DNA of 64,000 nucleotides from Symsagittifera roscoffensis (lineage: Eukaryota; Xenacoelomorpha; Acoela; Convolutidae), in contig NC_087065.1 in the NCBI RefSeq assembly GCF_963678635.1, forward strand, positions 64,947,374-65,011,373, in the 5' to 3' direction. The number at the start of each line of letters is the position of its first letter. The first letter of the stretch is position 1. The notes under the pieces are model-generated. The model saw only the letters and a list, made by a program, of their open reading frames with translations. It had not been told where the DNA came from and searched no databases. Below, piece after piece: positions 27,801 through 39,800 of this stretch. Both the position numbers and the translations under genes were made by a program.

Positions 27801-30800
27801 TCCCCACAGGTGGCGATGATGAAAAAAAATGTGTTTAGGTGGAGAAATACGGAAATAGCAGAAATTGACTGTCAGGGCGAGTGGAATGTGAGGAAATTCA
27901 GGACGTTCATAGTCAGGATTGCCAGGTTTCATTCCACTTCCGGTCCGTGTTATCCATTTTCGTCGCTGATGCTGCTGCGATCAAACCCCACTTGGCTTCT
28001 TCCGACCCGATCCAGTTGAAAAAAGTGTCAGTGAAGTTGTTAATGCTGTAAATGAAGAGGGTGGCTTTTCCTTGATGGGATGGTTTAAGCCCTCAAAAAC
28101 CGAAGACGACTTGGTAGCCGGGATGCATTCGATGCACGTGATAAAAATTGAACCCTCAGAAAGTATCACTGCCACCATTACTGGTCTCAAGTATGCTCAA
28201 GTCCCTGAAGCGGGCACTGTCGCCATTGAAAGAGATGAAGAAAGCCATGATGGTATTAATGAAGAGCCACCGGTGACACAAATTACACAAAGGAGAGAGA
28301 ACAACAACCAAGCTTACGTGAATGCGCCGGCGGGAAGCCAACGACAGTTAACCCCAAACGATGATCAAGGCGCGCAGAACTATGTGGAAGGCACTAATGA
28401 CTGATACGCAATGACCAATTAAAGATAAACACACTTGTGTCAAGTGAACACAGGCTCGTCGTTTTCTATGTATCGGTGCCAATAATTTTACGTTCATTCT
28501 ATGATAAATTATGTCTAATTCATTTTCGTATCTCCTCGGATTTTTTCTCCATGTCTATAGTTGAGACAATTGTCTCCTTATTTCCATTTTCAAAAACATG
28601 TTCAGTATAAACTGCAGCTTCTCCACCTGTTTTCCGGCCCGTCAGGGCTGAGAGAACAAGTGCTTCATCTAATTGATCCCCTCATATTTTAATCTTGCAG
28701 TCGTCATTCCAATGTTCGCCCTTTTGTCTATACCTATCGTTCCACAATAACACATCATACCGTTTCATCGCCACATGATTAACCCGAAAACTGCTTCGTT
28801 CCACCACATCGATCAAAATAAACGCAACAGGAAAAAAACGACTCGAATAGGTCCATTCTGTATCCCCATTGCACGCAATCATACTGTTAAGCATTTCGTT
28901 GCACCTTAGAAATGGTAAATTTTCGTTTCTGTTTTGGCGGGTCCAACTTTTTCAGGATTATACGTATCCATTGAAATCATTTACAAAAAAAAAACTGAAT
29001 GAAATTTTTTTATGACTGACACGTTTTGATAAAACAAAGTTGAAACAAAAATAAATGGTTTCTAATTCAGTACCAAGAAAGGTTCCCATCACAATTATTT
29101 CAGTAACAAAACACTAAGGCAAGGAAAAATATTTCAGAATTTTTCTTTTTTAAAATCTGTTTTTCTTTTAATAAATTGCGATTGAATGAAAAGAAAAACT
29201 GAAAAATAAGAGAAAATAGTAAATCACTCAAATTGATTATTTCTTGTCCTTCAGATATCTGATTCTGCATGAATGATTGAGCGGTCAGGCGAACCTTTAA
29301 CTGAGGAATGCTTGGGTTAGATGCGTCTAATGCATCTCTGATAACTTGATGAAAAAAAGTTCTAAAATTTTAATAACTCTTGCAGATCAATTCTGACTTT
29401 TTTCAGCTCAGAACCAAAATGTTATAAGTGAGCTATATCTTTGTTTGCATGATGCAAATATTAACTCAAACACAATGGTCACAGGGAGTTTTTTGTTATA
29501 TAAAATCTGATAACTAACTATTTCAGCATAAAATAGCCAGACGCTAATTAAGAACTTCACATAACCTCTCTAAAAACTTGGCTGATCATTTATTACTGCA
29601 TTTTTTAAATGATTATACATATCTTCATAAAATCAAATACTTTTCATTTAAATAGAACTCGGAGCGTCTGTCAAAATTTGAAGCGTCGTATAAAATATGT
29701 ACATAATTAAATTTACTTTGCACTAGCTAAATCTATTACGCCACCACCTCAATTCATGATAATCAATTATGATGATCAAGCGTTAGATGATATGTTTATC
29801 ATGAATCAATTGTAACTGCTTGAGCTGTTCTGACCGCTGTCTCGGTCGTTTAGCAGAATGATTATGTAGCTACATGGTAACACCTTGTAAGGAAGTCTCA
29901 ATGAAATAAGTTTAATCTGATCCACTGCAGGTGCTTCTTGTTCGTCTAGCTTTTTTGTTCAGACCGCTGGCGTCTGTCGTTAATTCCATGTTTCGTGTTC
30001 AAAGTTTATTATAGCGCTGTTTTGTAGACGTTAACATTGCGTTTTCCGTTAGATGATCCATTCTTTGTAGCTACTGCAAATTTGCAAAAATGTTGTCTGC
30101 AACTTAACTTTCGTTTTGCCAGTGAAAAAGCTTCGGCGCTTAATTGTACATTCTCAAAGATAACATCAATTTTTGCAGATCACTAGGTGATGGGATTATA
30201 ATTACTTAGTCCTTCTATTGAGACTCGTACACCTCGACTATTGCTTTTTCTCTGAAAGAAAGCAAAATTGTTGTTTTCTTTCGATTCAGATCCCTCTTCT
30301 TGATGAGCTTTTCGCAATTTTGTATCGCTCACCTTTCAAGATGGATCAAAGTTTCTTTTTCTGTCTTCATTTTTTCCACTTTGCGTTTAATGTCATTTTT
30401 TTGTGACAATAAGGTCATTTACTGACTCGCCTGAGTGAAACGTAAGAGTCCAAGATTTATCAGAAGCGACGAATACATTTTATTTTCTGCACTAGAGTTT
30501 TAACTTCTGTTTTAACTAGCGTGTTTGTTGCAATGGTATTTCCTCAAGCGTAGACATTCAGTTCAGATTTATTACAGCCTGATAAGAATGTTCCAACCTG
30601 CTAACAGGTATTATTTGCCCTCTCAGGTCGCAATTCTCCAACATTTTAGTTTTTCATTTCAAGCTTCCAATGATGATGGTTATTTTAATCCTGTTTTTCC
30701 TTAACTTTCAGTGGTTTTTTAGAGTCATGTAGTAAGCTTCGGTTAATAGCTGGGCGTCTGATTTTTTTCTCTCAAAACTCTTTGTTTCGGTTAATAGCTG

Positions 30801-33800
30801 GGCGTCTGAACTTACTGTTCTATTGGACGAATTTTGAGAAAAACTTAAATCGTGCACCTGATGTTCCTGAATCGAGTTGATTTGTTTGGAGCTTAATTTT
30901 CTACACAGAAACGAAGCAGAGCTTCTCACCACTTGCGATGGAACAAAAACAGTAAAAACATTAGAAGTCGAAAAAGTTAGCGAAAAAAATAGGTCTACCA
31001 AAATTTTAAATTTCTTGATATCTCGATAGAAATTCATTCCAGGAAAAAATACCAGACGATTGAATATTTAATTAGCAACGGAACAAAACGTACAAGGAGG
31101 CAAGAAAGTCGACAATCTTTTGAGCAGACACAAGTTGATCGGTAAAACAAATGATTAAAAAATATATATAAGTTTTAAGTCCCAACTGAAACTACAGTGA
31201 ACAAATGTACTCACGATGTTTAGGTTGTCTTCGACTTTATTCCAGTCCTGATTTCTCCAGGCACAGTCTAAAATGAGGTGGGGGTTGGGATGGTCCTCGC
31301 TGCGACACACTTCCCCCAGCACCTCCCACTCATTCAGCTGTCTGCATGACCACACCCACTCCTGTTCCCACAGCTGGAACTCATTCAGCACACTGGGAGA
31401 GGCCACGTTCGAGTCCAACTGGGACCTAAAAAAAGATAAAATTAACAATCTAGTAGGCGCAATACTTTTTTCAAAACTTTGAAAAGGCTGGCCAACTGAA
31501 AAAAAAACACTAACCGAATCTTTCACTGATGAGCCAATTCTGTTGATATACTGATTTTAAAAAACTCATAAACTAGAGCCAATGTCTGGTGATATAAGAA
31601 TGACAAAAATAAAAATTTTGCGGCGTCTCGTCCCAATTTTGTCCACTCGCAAAATTTTGTCCCTACATTTCATACAAACTATATTTTTTTAATTTCATTT
31701 TTTTTGTAGACGTGGTTTGGTGCTTTTGAAAACTACTTCTCGCCTGGCGTTGGCGATCACTGTCTCGTATGTCTGTTGTGCCTCCACTAGAAGTCCCTGC
31801 ACCTGATACGAGATGGCTGCTGCTGTTTCGGGATACCTGAAGCATTTTACAGTAAGCAAAGGGGAATTTCATTGATTTCTGCATTTTCAGTGTTTGAATT
31901 TTTTTTGTCATAAAAATAAATGCGTTCCCTAAAAAATTTTATGTTTCGCGTCTCAAAAATAGTAAAAAAAAAAATTGAATATTTGTTTTGACATCCAAAT
32001 CCAAAGTTCAAAAGAGTGCGTCACTAAATCGGAACAAGTAGCAAAACTCACTGTGAATGGCTGATCCACAACGACGCCCACAAATCGTCTTCGTGCATGC
32101 TTTTACAAAGCGATGACAAATTCTCAAAAGTGTCCCTTGGCTGACACACATTAGCATCCTGAGTGTCATAATAATCATTGAACTGGGAGTTGAGCGAGGG
32201 AAGCTCTTGATGATTTTGGTCACCAGAGGGTTTTAGGAATTTTGCTAGTGAGTTCGGATGTTGCTTGTCGTATAGATTCTCGAGCCAGAGGAGAGAACGA
32301 TGCCATGAGTTGTGACTCTTACCGATATACTAAGCAGGAAATTTTCTATGATAAAACTTGAAATTCATATTTGATAGCCAACCCTTATTCAAAACAACCT
32401 ATTTCGTTAAATTTTCAAAATAACTGCTAACACTGATTCGTTTACTTCAGATTTGCATTTATGGTCAAAAATCTAATTAAAACCCTACGTCAGTCACGAT
32501 GCGGTTTTGCTTGCGACTGCCATCGCAAACGGACACCAAATTTCAAAGAAATTATCGGAAAAAAAACTAAATATTTACATCCGCATTAGGTAAATTAATT
32601 ATTCAGGGTGACATTTGACACTAACTTTAAGCATACATCATACTTTTATTTTGGTCTAGCACCAAATGATTTGAATTTTTTTAAAGAAACAATGTTGAGA
32701 AAAATCCTTCAAATTCTACCTTCAACGCGACTGGTCTCAAACTGATAGTCGGCTGACATTTTCCCAGTGCCTCCAAGAATGTTTTCATTGTACTCATAGG
32801 TGCATCCCTCTGTATCAAGTGAGCACCACTCACCAGAAACGGATTCAATTCGGCACTCAACGTCTTCCGATTTGCCACAGTCAAACTTCTCCACGCTTGT
32901 GGCAACAAATCAATCCATACCTTGTGTGCAATTTCAGTCGATTTGTTCGCCAATTGTCCCAAGGAATCAAGAAACACTTCAAACTGTTTCAATTGTTTGT
33001 CAGAGTCGTAAATGAATCGCTTAGACCATTCGGTACTTATGGAATCCTTTCGAGACAGTCGATCGTTTTCTACAGAACTATTGTCGTCCAAACTCATATT
33101 TTCAACATTCGGCGATGAGCCATGAGTTTCAATGCTGCTGTTTTGCAGTCCCTCTGGAAACTTAAACTCAAAGCAATTCGTGTCTTTGTCAGCTGAGAGA
33201 AGCAGCTAAAATATCACTATTGTTACAAACATAAGTTTCCATTATGCTACATTTATTTGATTACTCCCTATTGAGTTACGAGTTCCTGGTTGCTGTGCAA
33301 GTGTCACAAAACCTTCCAAAGCAAATCCACTTCATTAATTATAAAACTTTTGAATCAGGAACTTTTTCGCAAATGAGTTTCCAGTAGCGATTTGCCGTTT
33401 TAAGTTGTATACTAAAAATTACTAACCAGAATTACTGAATTGTCTGTCAAATTACAAAGAAAAAGTTTAGTTCTTTCAAAACCCATGAAGCTCTTTCAAT
33501 TTCAAGATCAAATTTTGCATAACACAATTATTATTAAACCAAAAATTAACCCAATTTTAGAAAACAAATTAAGCAAAATTTTTTTATTCCACTGGAAATC
33601 AGAAAATTAAATTTCGCTTTCGAAAATCGAAGTCGTACACGTTTTTCGCGTAAATTCCGCTTTGATAACTGGAAAGCGTAAATTGTCTTTCAGTTCATAA
33701 AAGAGTTTGAAAATGAGCGTTAAATTTGTTTTGAACAAATTTTAAGACTTTTCTGAAGAAAAAAAAACGAAAAAATATAACACGACCTATATAAATGTCT

Positions 33801-36800
33801 TCACTGTGTTCATTGACCTCGTAGAAAAATGATTAAATTGAAAAATTGATTTGAAAACGTAGTTTAAAAATTCAGGCAAAGCGGAGCTCGCACCGCTTGC
33901 GATACAACAAAAACAACAATACAACATTGCAGCCAGCCGAATGAAATTCAGACGAAAGCAGGTGAGTCAAAAAAAAGTAAAACGAAAAAAAAAAAATCAA
34001 ATAAAGACAAATCTTCATGCGTTCGAAAGACGATTGCCAGCATTCGATCGGCATTGAGAAAAAAATTATCTCAGCCGGCAAAATTCTATGGTCAACATCC
34101 GCACAAAAAGCTAATTTCGCACTTAAGTCTCGGCAACCGGCGTAAGTTTAGGCAACCGACGTAAGTTTAGGCAGCTAAACCTAAATTACAAACCGAAACC
34201 ATTTAAGCCGCACTAAACTTCAACGCGTTAATTATACTCGCACAATTAAAAGAGTCAGTTCAACTCTGCCAGTGTTGAATTAGCATTGAAAAAAATGTAT
34301 CAAACGGTCAATAATCAAGCAATAATTGGATAGAAGAAATATAACACCTATCGCATTTTTTGCGCTTTTAAACAACACCACCATTAATTAACTACAAGCT
34401 TTCTTTGAAGCATTGGAATTGGGTAGAAAAAAACACAGGCTAACCAAAGCTCCAAAATTTAGAAACGATAAGATTTAGGAATAATATACATAGACAACCA
34501 ACAATTAGAAAAGACTACTGAAAGCAAAAAAAACTGACTTTTTGTTTGAAAAAACGTCATTTTTTGAATTTCGAGAATATATGGCCTTACAACTCATCGA
34601 AATTCAAAAAAATTCTGTTTGGCATTTTTGAACACAAAGGCGGAGCTGCGCTTCGCGCCACTTGCGATACAAAACATGAAAGCGGCTAAATCTGAAAAAA
34701 ATCGATAGGGTCAAAAAACACAAGATCTGTCAAAACGAATCAGTCTAGCCAAAATAATAATTAAACAAGAAATTAGTACCAGGAGAAAAACCTATTAAGC
34801 GATGAGAAAGCCAAAAATATTGTAGTTGAAACCCTTTAAGCCGAAAAGAAAACCAATAAGGCTTAGATTTATAAAAAATTAAGAAGTCCCCTCACCCTCA
34901 AAGCACACCCACAATAAGTTTTATTTGCTCGTCAAATTAAACGGAATAAAGCCACTAAGACGATATAAAATAGACCAAAACCTATTGAGCCGAAAAAAAT
35001 GAATAAGAAAAACGAAAAAGCCAAAATAAAAATTAAGACTAAAAAAAATTATTAAAAAATTGCTAAATCCCCTCGGCTTCAAAACACACACATGCACACA
35101 CAAGCTTTGAGACGCAATATGAGGCTATTATACCTATATAAAATAGGTCGAAACCTATCAAGCCGAAAAAAGAAAACAGATAAAAAATATTTTTGTCATG
35201 AAAAACTTAAACTATAATTCCTATGAATATTGCAGCAAATTGTTCAATTAAGGTGCGCAAAAAATATATGTTTCCATTGGAACGACTGAAACTTAAGTCA
35301 CTAATCCTATGAAAAACGAGTCGATATTAATCGGGAATAAAAATGTTTTAAAGCGAACAAAACATTTACGAATACAAGGTTGTAAAATTACAAACAGCAG
35401 AAGCAAATCAAAACACTAAAGCCCCTACAATAAAAATTGCGTATAGCAAAGAAAACTCTACGATGTGGCAACTAAGTTGACAACATATAAGCAGACATAT
35501 GATAAGCCGACAATTTTGTTTTGAAAGGGAAAATTTCCCGTTTGAAAAAAAAACAGGTCCTGTCAGATTTGAACCCGAGACTTTTGCCGTCCCAGGCGTT
35601 ACCTCCAGACCAAGTGTGCCGGAGACGCAAAAAAAATGTGAATTAATTATTAACTGAACTTAATATTACCATTTCTAAATTTTACCATTCTGTTAAATAA
35701 GTTACTTGCATGAAAACAGTCTAGTGCCCGATTACAATACCCTTGCTTATCACAAGGATAAAAATCAAAATATCGAACCGGACGCTTTTGTCTTTTCAAT
35801 TGTTGACGTTAACACTAGGCAAACATAGCCATCAGATAGTTGAAAAAGAGTCAATGAACTTAAGTAAAGAGAAAACCACAACTTATTTTTTGAAAAAAAT
35901 TCCCAAATTTCGAGTTTCAAAGAAAACAAAAAGATAGTCTTACAGCTCCTTGAAATTCTAGAACAATTTATGACTGACATTTTGATTGTAAAAGTGACCC
36001 ATTTTGAGAAAACTAGACAACTGAGTATTTTTTCATTTCGTGACACTTCAAAAAATAACCAGCGAAAACGTAAATTTGAGCCTGAACAAATTTTAGAGAC
36101 TTTTCCTGAAATTGAAACGAAAAAAAAAAACATCACGAACTATATAAGAACCTGAACTACATTCATTGACTCTGAAAAACCGTCATTCAATTTGACTTTA
36201 TTATCAAGCACGTAATATCTTCGCAAATCGCAAGGGTAATTAGAGAAAACTGGATTTGTAAGCAATGTGAAGAAATAATACGACCTTAATAAATAATGCA
36301 TCACTGCGATGTAACGATATCAAGATGAACCTAGATGCAGTCACAACTTTGATCACATTCAATTAACCGTTCAGTGATTTCATATCTATAACAAGGATAG
36401 CCGGTTGCGACCATATTCATAAGACTACAAACCAAAGTTCGTCAAATTAGAACCTTTCTGTTGTACGTGGTGTGATGAGAAAACTACACACACGGAAAAG
36501 TTAGTAAATTAGGCTTTTTTTAGCACAATAGTAATAAATTTGAATTATATTGTTTGTAAGATGAATTTGTGAACTATTTTTTGCACCATATTTTTTAAAT
36601 TTTAAAAAAACTTTTCTTGCCAGGGAAGTGCCAAATGAGGCTTTCAAAACTAATTTCCGTTTATCAAAATCAAGTTTTTTTAGCCTAAATGATCATTCCA
36701 ACAAGTTCTAACACTTCATTCGGTCGATATTATACGAAAAACTAAAAATTTCAAACCGGTTTTTCTCGACACTGGGAAGTTTTTTTTTGGAAATTTAATA

Positions 36801-39800
36801 ATGTCGTTCGAATCACGACTGAAAGCGCTTTAATATGACATATCACTCAACCCAGTCCCATGACTATTTGTGGTACCTGATTTTGCGAGGAAAACAAAGA
36901 AAAAACTAAAACACACCCGAATACAAATTGCTTCCATTTTTCAATTGGTTGGAACAAAAGTTATTCAAGAGAGTAACTTTATATCTGTGAAAGAGTCGAA
37001 CTTCCATATTTTGCAGCAACCTTTCATTGCTCTACTTAATCGTTAGGCCAATAAAGCTAATACACAAATCGAAATTCTATTCTGAGACATTTCAGGATGA
37101 TTTGGATGACCGGATAATTAATCATTCATTATTAGCTTCCCGAGGTATAAGTAAAATCATATCAGAGTCTCTTTTCTTAAATAAATAGGTATTGATCTGT
37201 TATCAACTCACCTACCAGCACAGCCACTAAAATCAGGCCATCCAAAAAAGAATCTTCTATTTAAAAAAAAAACATTAGAAGCAGGTGAATTTTAAGTGCA
37301 AACAAACGAGGCATTCCAAACCACAGTCATTTGTATGCTTTCATTTTCAAATGAGCAAAAAAAACGACTTCCAACGTATGACGGAAACATCATGCATAAA
37401 TTTATCATTCTGATCTATTATAAATATACGGCTTTTATATCAATTTAGCAGATATCGCAAAAAAAAATCAGAGACCGTAACGAAGAGAACATCCTGTCAA
37501 TTTGTGCTCGTATCATAATCAGTAAACAATGCCAGTTCGTGCTAGACCATGCTGCTTAAAAAAGAATAGACATCAAATAGATCCTCCGAGGCAATGGGGA
37601 ACACAGGGTCTACTTCGACCCATCCCCAGATCCGCTCTCCTCTACGAGCCCTCTCTGCGTATCATCGACTTGGCCCAGCCGAAACACATCGCAGATCCCG
37701 CGCACCGGTTGATCAAAAGTGCGAAATGGGACGTAGACACTGCTAATTTCTCTTATAAACTATCAGAAGAACTATTCCAGTTGTCTAAGCCTAGACATCG
37801 TTGCAGTACATCCACTTACTCGGACTCGAGACCCAAATCGGAGCCAGCAAAAATGCCCGACATATATCGTCTATCGATGCCAAAAACAACAGCACTTGAC
37901 GAACAAATCAACGAGGCATATCAAGCATCTTTGCACGAACCAAAGACGAAAGTATTTCGGCCGACATCTGCACGTATTCGGGAACTTTCGAAGCCGATTA
38001 CCCGCGAAGCGACCAACAATCTTCCTGAAGACGAGACTTTTGGAGTAAAATCAAGTGCTCTTTGCTGTAAATCAGAGTGCAATCAATATGTGGCATCTTT
38101 GGCTTTTCCGAAGAGACTTCCGAAAGAGTTTTTAAGACCTTGCAACCCAATGTGGAAAGTTCAAAAAGGTACCCTAAATGCTACGGCGTCAGAGCGAACG
38201 AAAAAACTGGCGGAGTCCAAAAATAAAGATGTGAACTTTAAGGATGCAGGGGATAGACAAGAACTCGAAAATGTTTATTTTGGTCGACATCCAAATCCAT
38301 TTCCGGTGAGAAAAGGAGCTTTGAGGGCTGTTTGCACTCGAAGGGTGAAAAAACTGGCCAGACCAATGTACGGCCCGGACGATTGAATAACTCTAGTTCG
38401 ACAATTTATCTGATTGCAATCCTACAAAATTTAAGCATGCATATTTCGATCTAATAACTTGATACATTAGACAATTTATGCAAAAAAAGTTACCACAGTT
38501 GTATCTGACAGCTTAAAGTCTACTTGCAACTTTGAGGCCTGTAAAATAAAAGATGCATCTCTTTTCTTACCTGAAGGCGGGGATCTAGGATTTTCTCGAC
38601 TCTTACATAATTTATTTCATAAAAGTTTCATAATTTATTTTAGATCAGCCAAATTGAATTTCCGAGTTCTTCTAAAATACTAACAATCAGGGGCGGATTT
38701 AGGAAGGAGGCGGGGGGGGGGGGTTGGCGGACGCCCCCCCCCCTCAGGGATTCGACCCCCTGCCGACCTAAAGGGTCCCCCCTTTGATACTTTTTAATAA
38801 ATCCATTTTTGGCCTACCGACCCTAAAATTTTTCTTCCGCCCCGGATTAACTATTTTTTGAGGGGGAGCGCGCGCCAAAAAAACGCGATTTTTTTGCCAA
38901 AATTTTTCAAAAAAAGCCCAAAAACGGCGAGGCTTTTTTTTACTGCTTTTCAAAAATTTGCCTGCGGCGCAGAAAATTTTGCCAAAATAGGGCCAAAACA
39001 ATGCTTTGGGAGAGCTCGAAAAATCAATTTGGTCGACCTAAAAAAAAAGGTCGTCAAAATTTTCGAAAATTTTTTGAAAATCCGCCCCCCCCCCTCGAGA
39101 AAATCCTAGATCCGCCCCTGCTAACAATGCCCTGTTTTGACAAATTTCTCTGCGCGGCAGGCACGATATCGAAACAAAACATGGCTTTTTTGCGGCGTGT
39201 AATTCTGCCGAAGACTCTTTAGAAAAATTTTAGTCAGTAAGCCGAAAATGGATATCCTAAAATACTAACAAATGGCGAGCTCTTTGGGTAAAGAGGGGGT
39301 AGAATCCCCTTTAAATTTAGCATACATTGTCACCGAAGGCACCTTAGAAACCCCCTAAATCCGCTACTGCTTACCTGAACACATTGTTTGATCCAGAAAT
39401 GTTCATGCATGGACTCCCAATTTTGAGAGCACACAACGTAGAGCAGCTGATTATAAACTGACTGTGGAGCTATGCCCTCTTTCCATAACAGGAAGAACTC
39501 AGTTCTCAATTCGGGGTCAGCTGTGAAGCGAAGTCCACTCATAAAAGCAGGCTCCAGTTTGGACGACAACTCAGTCTTTTTCAGCTCATCGTCCCTAAAT
39601 ATCATTTAAACTATTTCCAGAAAAAAATGCGTCAAAAATCTGCGTCCGACTAGCAGACACTCTAAACGACCCTCAAAAAAATGGATCATATTTTTTCGAC
39701 TTTCCAAGAAAAAACTATTCACCTTGAAACTCTTTGAATTTCAAATAGAGTCGCTGATTGGCACTTTTTTCATAAAATTATCCCACTTAGAGAAAACTGG

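Noticed and set aside
27404-27932. Minus-strand open frames over the plus-strand remnant
   Set aside because: They are complements of the coding-like plus frame (codon bias shadow) and contain no plausible domain.
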